This document shows positions 1 through 7,175 of a DNA stretch of 11,130 nt, piece after piece; the stretch's first letter is position 1; the number at the start of each line of letters is the position of its first letter. Origin of the DNA: Arcobacter sp. (GTDB lineage Bacteria > Campylobacterota > Campylobacteria > Campylobacterales > Arcobacteraceae); contig DAOVXU010000040.1 of assembly GCA_030635995.1 (NCBI GenBank), positions 1-11,130 on the forward strand. The letters are read 5' to 3'. The notes beneath the pieces are model-generated. The model searched no databases, was not told the DNA's origin, and worked only from the letters and a program-made list of their open reading frames with translations. Position numbers and translations under genes: made by a program.

Positions 1-132
1 ATACTCTTCAGTTTCACTTCTCTCCAATATCTCCTCTTTAGAAGAAGATGGCATAAGAAAAAATCCATAATCGGTATCTCTTACAATTTTAAGTGTATTT
101 ATTTTTCCTATTTTTATTCTTTTATCTATCAT
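1..132 (-). CDS. CvfB/YitL-like S1 RNA-binding protein, N-terminal fragment (cut by window edge)
   Basis: Only the first 44 codons are present; the gene continues off the left edge. The peptide begins MIDKRIKIGKINTLKIVRDT and continues DYGFFLMPSSS. The pattern of a short lead, an IGK-NTL-KIVR strand and then D-(Y/F)-G-(F/V)-(F/Y)-L is what I recognise as the first S1-like domain of CvfB/YitL-family RNA-binding proteins, which are thought to act in post-transcriptional regulation. The ATG lies 7 nt after the valS stop, and an AGGA Shine-Dalgarno overlaps that stop codon (TAGGAATAAT-ATG), so the gene is very likely co-transcribed with valS. The stretch after residue 27 is rich in Ser and Glu, so the usual hydrophobic LLP-type strand has not yet been reached at the edge. 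Family assignment rests on about 25 informative residues and is tentative; that it is a real coding start is more secure. Confidence 0.6.
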   Translation of the reverse strand, partial: MIDKRIKIGKINTLKIVRDTDYGFFLMPSSSKEEILERSETEEY

Positions 133-139
133 ATTATTC

Positions 140-2779
140 CTATATTAAAGTAAGCAGTTCAGCTTCAATTTTTGCTAACTTATTTGAAGCCTCATCTAGC
201 CCTTTTTTATTTTCTGCAATAACAACCTCTGGTGCATTTGCTACAAATCTTTCATTTGATAACATACCAGAAACTTTTGCAATCTCTTTTTCTAATTTCT
301 CTTTTTGTTTTGTAAGTTTTGAGATAATTGGAGCTAAATCTATCTCACCACGAGGTAGATATACTTCAAGATTATCAGATACATCTGTTATAGAATTTTC
401 TTGCTTTTTAATTACAAATTCTAAGTTTTCTATTTTTGCCAATCTTTGAATAAATGGTTTTAATAAATCAAGCTTCGCGTGTGCAACATTTGTTCGTTCA
501 TTTACATCAAGTTTAATATATGCTTTTTCTATTTTACTATTACCCATATCAATAACTACTTTTGCTCGTCTTAAAGAGGTAATTGCCTCTTCAATAATTT
601 CAAACATACTTTCTATCTCTTCATCTCTTTTTATTTGAGATGGAAATTCCATAATCATAAGAGACTTACCCTCTTCAATTATAGTTCCACTAAGCTTATG
701 GTAAAGGTGATCTGCGATAAAAGGCATAAATGGTGATACCATTTTTAATGTCTCTTTAAATATAGCACCAAGTTCAATTATAGCTTCTTTATTTGCTTTA
801 GAGTACTCAATACCCCAATCACAAAATTCATTCCATACAAAGTTGTAAAGTATCCTTGCACTATCATTGAACTTATAAGTTTCTAAAGTTTCCCTTACAC
901 CTTCAACAGCTATAGATAATCTACTTTGCATATACTTACCAAGTGGAGTTTTTATCTCAATATCTTTTAAGTCAGGGAAAGTATCTACATTTAACTGTAA
1001 AAAATTAGTTGCATTATAAAGTTTATTTGTAAAGTTTCTAAACTGCTCTAAGTTTTTCTCACCAAGTTTTATATCTCTACCTTGAACTGCAAGATAAGCT
1101 AAAGTAAATCGAATAATATCTGCACTATGCTCTTCAACCATATCAAGAGGATCTATAACATTTCCTTTTGACTTTGACATCTTTGCACCAGTCTCATCTC
1201 TTACAAGTGCGTGCATATAAATATCTTTAAATGGTAATTCACCTTGAAAATGCTCACCCATCATCATCATACGAGCTACCCAGAAAAACATAATGTCAAA
1301 TCCAGTTATAAGCAATGAGTTTGGATAAAAATCTTCCATATCTGTATCATTGTAAAGCTCTTTTAACTCTCCATTATTCCCCCAACCAAGAGGTGACATT
1401 GCCCAAAGTGCAGAAGAGAACCATGTATCAAGTACATCAGGATCTTGTGTAAAACTTTTTGAAGAACATTTTGGACAACATTCTGGTTCATCTGCTTTAT
1501 CTGCCCATTGATGCCCACAAGATTCTGTATCACAAGTAAATACAGGTATTCTATGACCCCACCAAAGTTGTCTAGAGATACACCAAGGTCTAAGTTCATC
1601 CATCCAAGCAGTATAAGAGTTTATCCAATGTGGTGGATGAAAATTATTATGTGCTTTAGTTTTATCAATAGAATTTTGAGCCATCTCATTGCTTAAAAAC
1701 CATTGTGTAGAGATAAAAGGTTCAACAATATTTTTACATCTATAACAATGCCCAACTTGATGAATATGCTCCTCTATTTTTACAATATATCCTGCATTTT
1801 GTAAAGCTTTTACTATAACTGGACGAGCTTCAAGTCTTTCAAGTCCTGCAAACTCTCCACAATAATCATTTAAAATACCTTTTTCATTAAATACTTTTAT
1901 AAACTCTAAATTATATCTTTTACCTACAGCGTAATCATTTTGATCATGTGCAGGTGTAACTTTAACTACACCTGTACCAAATTCCATATCAACATGAGTA
2001 TCAGTAATAACTTTTATTTTTCTATCAGTTAGAGGAAGTAAAACTTCTTTTCCAACTATATCTGTATATCTTTTATCATCTGGATGTACCATAATAGCAG
2101 TATCCCCAAAGTATGTTTCAGGACGAGTAGTTGCAACTTCAAGTTGTCCACTTCCATCAGCAAACTTATAAATCATAGTATAGAATTTACCCTGAACTTC
2201 TTCATGCTCAACTTCTATATCAGATAAGGCACCATCGTGTGTACACCAATTTACCATATAAGTATTTTGAGTAATTTGCCCATCATTGTATAAAGATACA
2301 AAAGCCTCTTTAACTGCTTCATGAAGTCCACTATCAAGAGTAAATCTTTCTCTTTTCCAAGCTGGTGTTACACCTAATTTTCTCATTTGATGAACTATAT
2401 TTCCACCACTTGTCTCTTTTTGTAGCCAAGCTCGTTCAAGAAATTTTTCTCTACCTAATTCCTCTTTTGTAGTACCCTCCGCTAATAATTGTTTCTCAAC
2501 TACATTTTGAGTAGCAATTCCTGCGTGGTCTGTTCCAGGTTGCCATAAAGTTTTATAACCATCCATTCTTTTATATCTAGTAATTATATCTTGAAGTGTA
2601 AATGTAAGTGCATGACCAATATGCAAACTACCTGTTACATTTGGAGGTGGCATCATAATCGAAAAGTTTTTTCCCTCTTTTTGAATTGATTTATTTCCAT
2701 CAATTTCAAAATATCCTCTAGCTACACATAGTTTATAATATTTATCTTCAACCCCTTTTGGATTGTATTTATTGCTCAT
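140..2779 (-). CDS. valS: Valyl-tRNA synthetase
   Basis: This 879-residue class Ia aminoacyl-tRNA synthetase charges tRNA-Val with valine in the cytoplasm using ATP. The length is normal for bacterial ValRS. The N-terminal signature PPPNVTGSLHIGH spans residues 44-56 (HIGH at 53-56), and WQPGTDHAGIATQ at 79-91 is ValRS-typical. The editing (CP1) domain carries ATTRPETYFGDTA at about 216-228. Paired cysteines at 345/348 and a CxxxxC...CCxxC cluster at 416-438 look like zinc-binding knuckles. DPDVLDTWFSSALW begins at 446, and KMSKS lies at 533-537. The last ~70 residues form the Lys/Glu-rich coiled-coil arm that is diagnostic of ValRS against IleRS and LeuRS. The start is supported by an AGGG Shine-Dalgarno 7 nt upstream and a TATAAT box further up. 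No frameshift or missing motif is seen. Confidence 0.98.
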   Translation of the reverse strand: MSNKYNPKGVEDKYYKLCVARGYFEIDGNKSIQKEGKNFSIMMPPPNVTGSLHIGHALTFTLQDIITRYKRMDGYKTLWQPGTDHAGIATQNVVEKQLLAEGTTKEELGREKFLERAWLQKETSGGNIVHQMRKLGVTPAWKRERFTLDSGLHEAVKEAFVSLYNDGQITQNTYMVNWCTHDGALSDIEVEHEEVQGKFYTMIYKFADGSGQLEVATTRPETYFGDTAIMVHPDDKRYTDIVGKEVLLPLTDRKIKVITDTHVDMEFGTGVVKVTPAHDQNDYAVGKRYNLEFIKVFNEKGILNDYCGEFAGLERLEARPVIVKALQNAGYIVKIEEHIHQVGHCYRCKNIVEPFISTQWFLSNEMAQNSIDKTKAHNNFHPPHWINSYTAWMDELRPWCISRQLWWGHRIPVFTCDTESCGHQWADKADEPECCPKCSSKSFTQDPDVLDTWFSSALWAMSPLGWGNNGELKELYNDTDMEDFYPNSLLITGFDIMFFWVARMMMMGEHFQGELPFKDIYMHALVRDETGAKMSKSKGNVIDPLDMVEEHSADIIRFTLAYLAVQGRDIKLGEKNLEQFRNFTNKLYNATNFLQLNVDTFPDLKDIEIKTPLGKYMQSRLSIAVEGVRETLETYKFNDSARILYNFVWNEFCDWGIEYSKANKEAIIELGAIFKETLKMVSPFMPFIADHLYHKLSGTIIEEGKSLMIMEFPSQIKRDEEIESMFEIIEEAITSLRRAKVVIDMGNSKIEKAYIKLDVNERTNVAHAKLDLLKPFIQRLAKIENLEFVIKKQENSITDVSDNLEVYLPRGEIDLAPIISKLTKQKEKLEKEIAKVSGMLSNERFVANAPEVVIAENKKGLDEASNKLAKIEAELLTLI

Positions 2780-2809
2780 AGTTTATCCCTATTTAGTATA
2801 ATATACGCG

Positions 2810-2815
2810 ATTATA
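2810..2815 (-). promoter_or_regulatory. Candidate -10 box for valS
   Basis: A perfect TATAAT on the minus strand lies 30 nt upstream of the valS ATG. It would give a ~24-nt leader containing the AGGG Shine-Dalgarno at 2787-2790. A second TATAAT on the opposite strand at 2797-2802 makes an inverted pair across a 7-nt spacer. No -35 box is obvious, which is usual for Campylobacterota sigma-70 promoters. The 54-nt gap from the upstream transpeptidase gene suggests valS can be transcribed separately from the pseudopilin operon. Confidence 0.45.
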
Positions 2816-2833
2816 TCCTAATAAGAATTAAGG

Positions 2834-3769
2834 TTAAATTTTATCAAAAATGATTAAATATTCACCTGCAATATTTTTATTTTTTAATGAATTTGGTTCT
2901 TTTGCAAATTTTAATTTCCAATCTCCATTTTTTAAAAAATTCTTGTGTAAAATCAGTTGATTATCTAAAAAACAATTCAATTCATTTGTCATACGAACAC
3001 ATCCATGAGAATATGCTTTTCCCATTTTTGCTGTTGATTTATGTGAATGTATGGCAAGATTTAAAGTATCAGATATTAAATTCCAATCTTCCTTGTCATA
3101 CATTTTTTCACCATCTTGTGTAAAAGTATTATATCTTATCGTTTTATGTTTACCTAAATAATATATAAACCTACCTTTAGACCCATAAGCTAAAGTTTCG
3201 TTATCAATACTATATTTACCTTCTGAACGCCACCCTTTTTTAATTTGATATAATCCTATTGGTGTTTTTAAGTAATGATCTTGACCTTTTTTTACTTCAC
3301 CCTCCCTATTTATGTCACCTGCTGATATTAAATCTGAACCTATAAAATAAAATTTATCATCTTTATCCTCGTAAAATAGTACTATCAATAATTGTCTTTC
3401 TAAGTCAACAACAGATACAAATTGACTATAAAAAAATATTTTATTCTCTATTTTCTCTTCTATTTTTTCTATAATTTTATTAAAATACTTTTTATTTAAA
3501 GAGATTTTATCTTTACGATTTAGTAATTCATTTTGTAATTTATTATTATTTTGAGTAGTTCCCCAAGCAGATATATTTAAAATACTATCTTTATAACATT
3601 GAATATCATCATTTATACAACTCATCTCTAAATAAGTATTAAAATATTTTTTATAAATATTTACAACTATCACTTCATCATAAAAAGATTTTTGTAACTC
3701 TTTTATATCTAAACTATTTGAACTAAGTAAAGATATAAAAATAAATATACTAAAAATATATTTAATCAT
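2834..3769 (-). CDS. Exported L,D-transpeptidase (YkuD/ErfK family)
   Basis: I choose the ATG at 3769 (311 aa). It has AGGA 6 nt upstream and starts a clear signal sequence, MIKYIFSIFIFISLLSSNS; an in-frame start at 3817 would add 16 residues inside the upstream gene and lacks these. The catalytic YkuD signature is present: H241 in LAIHSHK, then SHGCVRMTN with Cys257 (nucleophile) and Arg259. TPIGLY at 169-174 matches the family's TPxG(x)(F/Y). Family members act in the periplasm on peptidoglycan peptides, forming 3-3 crosslinks, attaching proteins, or (Csd6/Pgp2 of Helicobacter/Campylobacter) trimming tetrapeptides. Here the catalytic domain runs nearly to the C-terminus, unlike Csd6/Pgp2, which carry an additional C-terminal domain. 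Residues ~20-120 are a charged, apparently helical region with Cys51 and Cys58. The start overlaps the stop of the GspK-like gene by 8 nt, so translation is coupled to the pseudopilin operon. Confidence 0.88.
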   Translation of the reverse strand: MIKYIFSIFIFISLLSSNSLDIKELQKSFYDEVIVVNIYKKYFNTYLEMSCINDDIQCYKDSILNISAWGTTQNNNKLQNELLNRKDKISLNKKYFNKIIEKIEEKIENKIFFYSQFVSVVDLERQLLIVLFYEDKDDKFYFIGSDLISAGDINREGEVKKGQDHYLKTPIGLYQIKKGWRSEGKYSIDNETLAYGSKGRFIYYLGKHKTIRYNTFTQDGEKMYDKEDWNLISDTLNLAIHSHKSTAKMGKAYSHGCVRMTNELNCFLDNQLILHKNFLKNGDWKLKFAKEPNSLKNKNIAGEYLIIFDKI

Positions 3770-4436
3770 CACTATTCCTAAAATAAAATTCAAATTTCGT
3801 AGTATTAGTATCTCCAACTTTAAATACCATATTTACTATAGATTTCACACTTGATATATCCAATTCATAACTACATTTTAAATATGTGCTTTCATTATTA
3901 TCATATTTACCATAATCAAATGTATCTTTTATTTCAAGAATTCTATCACTTCTTGTTTGTGCAATATATTCATCTATAATCTTATTTATCTGTTGTTTAC
4001 TTGAAAATCTTTCACCATTTAATAATTTTTTATTTTTGCCTAAAATTTCTAAAAAAACTGCTCTATAATCAACACTATCAATAAAATCATCTGTCATAGT
4101 TGAAAGATTTAAATCATCAACATATATATATTCTTCTACAAAATACTCTTCTATATTAATCTGTACATTAACATCATCATGTAAAGATAAAGGTAAGACG
4201 ACAGGTAATTGCTTAATAACTTCATCTTTATTATTATTTTTACTAAAAAATCCCATTATCTCATCATTTACATTTTTAATAGTAACTTGAGTTTGAGTTA
4301 AACTCATATTAGTATTTACAACTTTAAAAAAACCTTCACTATCTTTTAAATTTTGTAAAATCAATACCGAGATAGCTGATATGAAAAAAAGCGTTATAAG
4401 TAAAACTATTGCTTTTTTACTTTTTTTTAAAAGCAT
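3762..4436 (-). CDS. GspK-like minor pseudopilin (type II secretion/competence-type)
   Basis: This 224-residue protein starts MLLKKSKKA followed by a hydrophobic helix, IVLLITLFFISAISVLILQN, as in prepilin-like leaders cleaved by a prepilin peptidase. Position +5 after the presumed cleavage is not Glu. That is characteristic of GspK, the tip pseudopilin, although the protein is shorter than typical GspK (300 residues or more). The segment around VDDLNLS (~126-132) weakly recalls the NLN region of GspK. The rest is acidic and beta/alpha mixed, without a motif I can name. It begins directly after the gspF stop codon (TAGATG) with no Shine-Dalgarno of its own, implying termination-reinitiation, and its end overlaps the transpeptidase start. 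The pseudopilin-like nature is fairly safe; the GspK identity rests mainly on missing Glu5 and gene order after gspF. Confidence 0.55.
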   Translation of the reverse strand: MLLKKSKKAIVLLITLFFISAISVLILQNLKDSEGFFKVVNTNMSLTQTQVTIKNVNDEIMGFFSKNNNKDEVIKQLPVVLPLSLHDDVNVQINIEEYFVEEYIYVDDLNLSTMTDDFIDSVDYRAVFLEILGKNKKLLNGERFSSKQQINKIIDEYIAQTRSDRILEIKDTFDYGKYDNNESTYLKCSYELDISSVKSIVNMVFKVGDTNTTKFEFYFRNSDD

Positions 4437-5654
4437 CTAAGACATACTCATAGAAAATATAGGTAACAACATAGCTACAACAATAAATCCAATAATTCCA
4501 CCAACTATAAGCATAAACATAGGTTCAAGTAATGTTAGAAAAGTAGCTATTTTATCTTTATTTGCTTCACTATAAAGTTCAGCAAGATTATCAAGTACTT
4601 CACTTAAAGCACTAGTCTCTTCCCCAATAGCAATAGCTTGGATAAATGCAATATCAACTTTATATATTTTACTTCTATCAAGTATCAAAGATAGTTTTTC
4701 ACCCTCAACAACTTTTTGGGAAGCATCTAAAAATAACTCTTTTATAACTGAGTTATTTAATATATTTGCACCCATTTTAAAAGATTGTACTACTGGAACT
4801 CCTGATTTTATAAGAATTGAATTCATATAAGCAAACCTACTAAGTTCCCCTAGCTCTATTAGTTTACCTATAAATGGCACTTTTAACATAAATTTATCTA
4901 TTTTATATTTAAAACCATAAAAGTTTTTCATACTATAAGAAAATATAAAAATTATAGCAAAAAATACAATTATCATCATTTGATAATTATGATTTACAAA
5001 ATTTCCTGCATCTACTACAAACTGTGTAATCTCAGGCAAAGCTTGGTCATTGTGTTCAAAAATAGCTGTAATTTTTGGAACTATAAAACTTAACATAAAA
5101 CCTACCATAAAAACAGATACAACCAAAATAAAAGCTGGATATGTCATAGCTGATGAAATCTGTTTTTTTAATTTATCTTGCTCTTTTAGATAGATAGCAA
5201 GTTCAAGTAAAACACCTTGAAGTATCCCACCATCTTCACTTATACGGATAGATTGAAGATAAAATTCTGGTAACTCTACCACTTTTTGTAACTCTAAAGA
5301 TGTAAAAAAGTTTTTCCCCTCATCTAAAAAAGTTATCATTGATTCAAAAAAAGGTGCTAATTTTTTATCTTTTTTATATCTTTCATTTATAAGTTTTATT
5401 GCATTTAGAAGTGATATTCCAGATTTTAAATAGATACTTAAATCTCTACTTATAGTTGCTAATTCAATGGCGGATATTTTATATTTTCTTTTAAAAGTAA
5501 ATTTTTCATACCACCCTAAATTACTCTGTTCTAAGTTAGTATAAATTATTTTTTTTTGTTTTATTTTTGCTTTTGCTATAAGAAGATTATCTGCTTGAAT
5601 ACTCCCTGATACTTTTTTTCCAGTAGAATCGTAACCTTTATATTTAAAAAGCAT
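4437..5654 (-). CDS. gspF: Type II secretion/pseudopilus inner-membrane platform protein GspF
   Basis: This 405-residue protein has the full GspF/PilC architecture: an N-terminal MLFKYKGYDSTGKKVSG module, then two T2SSF repeats (~65-190 and ~268-395). Membrane segments are at ~173-194, ~222-241 and ~377-400. Family landmarks include SGISLLNAIKLI in the first repeat, its counterpart SGVPVVQSF in the second, IGEETSALSEVLDNLAE at ~343-359 (usually GEESGxL), and LLEPMFMLIVGGIIGFIVVA near the C-terminus. The protein sits in the inner membrane, where it couples the assembly ATPase to pseudopilin polymerisation. The start has GAGG 6 nt upstream and overlaps the preceding pseudopilin gene by 11 nt. 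A run of nine A residues on the coding strand lies at codons 33-36. The neighbours are pseudopilins. A competence-type (Cts-like) or a T2SS role cannot be separated on this protein alone. Confidence 0.93.
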   Translation of the reverse strand: MLFKYKGYDSTGKKVSGSIQADNLLIAKAKIKQKKIIYTNLEQSNLGWYEKFTFKRKYKISAIELATISRDLSIYLKSGISLLNAIKLINERYKKDKKLAPFFESMITFLDEGKNFFTSLELQKVVELPEFYLQSIRISEDGGILQGVLLELAIYLKEQDKLKKQISSAMTYPAFILVVSVFMVGFMLSFIVPKITAIFEHNDQALPEITQFVVDAGNFVNHNYQMMIIVFFAIIFIFSYSMKNFYGFKYKIDKFMLKVPFIGKLIELGELSRFAYMNSILIKSGVPVVQSFKMGANILNNSVIKELFLDASQKVVEGEKLSLILDRSKIYKVDIAFIQAIAIGEETSALSEVLDNLAELYSEANKDKIATFLTLLEPMFMLIVGGIIGFIVVAMLLPIFSMSMS

Positions 5655-6204
5655 CTTTCACCTCATTTTCTTTATCTTCAAAATATATACTAACATCACT
5701 TAAATACTCAATAATAGTAGGCTTTTTATCAATCGAATTAAATATATAAACTTTATCATCAACTTCAACTACCATATCTTTACTTTTTTGATATTTATTA
5801 ATACTATATTCAAAACAAACTTCATAACTTTCCAATCTTTCAAACTCCAAATCTTCAAATTCTATTAAATCTAAATTTTTATCATATGTATAAACTGTAG
5901 GTTTTTGCTTAAAAAGATTTTCAATACTTTTTTCCTCTTGAACACCATCAACAAAAATATAACATAGCTTACCATCTTTGATACACTTTAAAGTTACATT
6001 ATCATTAAAATCGTATTTTAAAAGTTTTTGTTTTATATTTATCAGTACTACATTATCCCTTTTGACTAAAGAGTTTACATTTAAATTTGATAAAGAAAAA
6101 TAATAAACAATTCCAATTATAATTACAACAATTATAATTTCAATAAGGGTAAATGCTTGTTTTATATCTATTCTATTCTTGACATTTAGAGTAGTAGATA
6201 TCAT
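5644..6204 (-). CDS. Type II secretion-like minor pseudopilin (GspH/GspI position)
   Basis: From the ATG at 6204 the product is 186 residues. Its leader MISTTLNVKNRIDIKQA is followed by FTLIEIIIVVIIIGIVYYFS, the classic type III signal: hydrophobic helix, Glu at +5, and Ala at -1. The C-terminal part is acidic, with cysteines in LKC, KLCYI and YEVCFEY that could form disulfides in the periplasm, and I recognise no finer family. The ATG is inside the last codons of gspG (32-nt overlap). It is preceded by GGGTGGAGGAG, so the Shine-Dalgarno is strong but very close (GGAGG ends 2 nt before the ATG). A TTG at 6234 would lengthen the leader by ten residues but has no ribosome site. Gene order G-X-F is compatible with GspH or GspI. 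Its role would be a minor subunit of the pseudopilus. Confidence 0.75.
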   Translation of the reverse strand: MISTTLNVKNRIDIKQAFTLIEIIIVVIIIGIVYYFSLSNLNVNSLVKRDNVVLINIKQKLLKYDFNDNVTLKCIKDGKLCYIFVDGVQEEKSIENLFKQKPTVYTYDKNLDLIEFEDLEFERLESYEVCFEYSINKYQKSKDMVVEVDDKVYIFNSIDKKPTIIEYLSDVSIYFEDKENEVKDAF

Positions 6205-6577
6205 CTCCTCCACCCTCTTTTTTATTTGCACCAAATGAGATTATTTCAAAACCATCTTCATCTGCTGTATATATATAAGCTTGTTTCCAACTATCTTTTG
6301 GAAGTTTTTTATCTTCAAAATAATTTTTATCTGCTAAAATTTTTAATCCTTCAGATGTTGTGGGATATGTCGAATTATCAATTTTATACATCTTTAATGC
6401 TTGAGAAATAGATTTCATCTGAATACAAACAATTTTCTCCTTAGCCTCTTCACTTTTTCCAGTCAAACTAGGCAATACAAACGATGCTAAAAGCCCAAGA
6501 ATAATAATAACTACCATCAACTCCATCAAGGTAAATGCTTTTTTCTTATTTATCTTTTTATATATTTTTTTTATCAT
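6173..6577 (-). CDS. gspG: Major pseudopilin GspG
   Basis: This 134-residue protein is of normal size for GspG, the main subunit of the type II secretion pseudopilus in the periplasm. The leader MIKKIYKKINKKKA (14 residues) precedes F-T-L-M-E with Glu19 at +5 and the membrane/assembly helix to ~residue 35. The GspG-specific YPTTSEGL motif is at 71-78, LPKDSW at 92-97, and the calcium-loop region SFGANKKEGGGDDI at 114-127, which is slightly shorter than the classic SxGADGxxGG form. The residue before cleavage is Ala, as in other pseudopilins I associate with Campylobacterota, not the textbook Gly. It is the first gene of the operon, with GGA 6 nt upstream of the ATG, and divergent from the DsrE-like gene. 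Its last codons encode the ribosome site of the next pseudopilin. Identity is well supported by the motif order. Confidence 0.92.
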   Translation of the reverse strand: MIKKIYKKINKKKAFTLMELMVVIIILGLLASFVLPSLTGKSEEAKEKIVCIQMKSISQALKMYKIDNSTYPTTSEGLKILADKNYFEDKKLPKDSWKQAYIYTADEDGFEIISFGANKKEGGGDDIYYSKCQE

Positions 6578-6654
6578 TTTATTTCCAAATATTTTTTTAA
6601 GAGTTTACCAAAATTCCTATTAAAACTCCTACATTAAATTGCTTCAACACAATA

Positions 6655-6660
6655 ATTATA
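6655..6660 (-). promoter_or_regulatory. Candidate -10 box of the pseudopilin operon
   Basis: TATAAT on the minus strand at 6655-6660 would start a transcript near 6648 with a leader of about 70 nt before gspG. An alternative TATAAT at 6671-6676 lies a little further upstream. This is the only intergenic space upstream of five tightly packed genes, so the operon promoter should be here. The region also holds an inverted repeat AGTTAA (6664-6669) / TTAACT (6679-6684) shared with the divergent promoter. Confidence 0.4.
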
Positions 6661-6686
6661 TTAAGTTAACATTATACTTTAACTGA

Positions 6687-6692
6687 TATAAT
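6687..6692 (+). promoter_or_regulatory. Candidate -10 box of the DsrE-like gene
   Basis: TATAAT at 6687-6692 is 26 nt upstream of the chosen ATG (6718) and would start RNA near 6699. The leader would carry AAGG at 6707-6710. This -10 contains the upstream ATG at 6691, which argues that 6691 is not a translation start. Confidence 0.5.
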
Positions 6693-6717
6693 GGCAAAAA
6701 ATAAAAAAGGTTTCAAT

Positions 6718-7167
6718 ATGACAAACATTAAAAAGATTTTAGTATCAACAATGATGGCTACATCACTTTTAATCCCAACAGTATCAAGTGCTTCACAAGC
6801 AAAAGGTTTAAATGTACTTATCAATTCAGGTGATTCTCAAACACAAGCTATGGCAATGGTTTTATCTCTTATGACAATTAAAAAACATAAAAAAAATGTA
6901 AATATCGTTTTATGTGGACAAGCTGGAGATCTAGCTGATAAAAATATTAAAGGCATCCCAACAAAAAGACCAGATGGAAAAGCACCAAGTGCCAAAAAAC
7001 ATCTTCTAATGCTAATTAAAATGGGAGCATCAGTAAAAGTATGTCCATTATACTTACCAAACTCTGGTAAAACAAAAGAAATTTTAATGAATGGTATAAC
7101 GGTAGCTAAACCACCAGTTGTAGCAGGAAAATTATTAAATCAAGATTTCCAAAACATCACTTTCTAA
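6718..7167 (+). CDS. Exported DsrE/DsrF-like family protein
   Basis: The chosen ATG (149 aa) has AAGG 7 nt upstream. An in-frame ATG nine codons earlier lies in the -10 box. Residues 1-25 are a signal peptide (Lys at 5-6, hydrophobic core, VSSA-S). The mature part is a compact alpha/beta protein: LNVLINSGDS, a helix TQAMAMVLSLM, the strand VNIVLCGQAGDLA with Cys66, then KHLLMLIKMGASVKVCPLY with Cys109, ending in VAKPPVVAGKLL. The alternation of strands, the G(A)-x-V-x-V-C strand and the length match the DsrE/DsrF/YchN fold, whose cytoplasmic members carry persulfide sulfur on cysteine. An exported version would act in the periplasm. It is a single-gene unit, divergent from gspG and followed by a stem-loop. 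The fold call is by pattern; sulfur transfer is an inference. Confidence 0.7.
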   Translation: MTNIKKILVSTMMATSLLIPTVSSASQAKGLNVLINSGDSQTQAMAMVLSLMTIKKHKKNVNIVLCGQAGDLADKNIKGIPTKRPDGKAPSAKKHLLMLIKMGASVKVCPLYLPNSGKTKEILMNGITVAKPPVVAGKLLNQDFQNITF

Positions 7168-7175
7168 TCTAAACC

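Noticed and set aside
93..449. Plus-strand open frame of 118 codons opposite valS
   Set aside because: It is antisense to the conserved ValRS C-terminal arm, is low complexity (Phe/Ser-rich), and has no supporting ribosome site or family resemblance.
2817..2833. CCTAATAAG...AATTAAGG as a terminator after the L,D-transpeptidase
   Set aside because: Pairing is imperfect after three base pairs and no T-run follows on the minus strand.
2887..3123. Plus-strand open frame opposite the L,D-transpeptidase catalytic region
   Set aside because: The opposite strand encodes the SHGCVR motif, so this is a shadow frame.
3770..3817. Upstream ATG (3817) for the L,D-transpeptidase
   Set aside because: It would place 16 extra residues before the signal peptide and lacks the AGGA site that precedes ATG 3769.
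6691..6717. ATG at 6691 as start of the DsrE-like protein
   Set aside because: It is part of the TATAAT -10 box and would precede the transcription start; ATG 6718 has a Shine-Dalgarno and begins the signal peptide.
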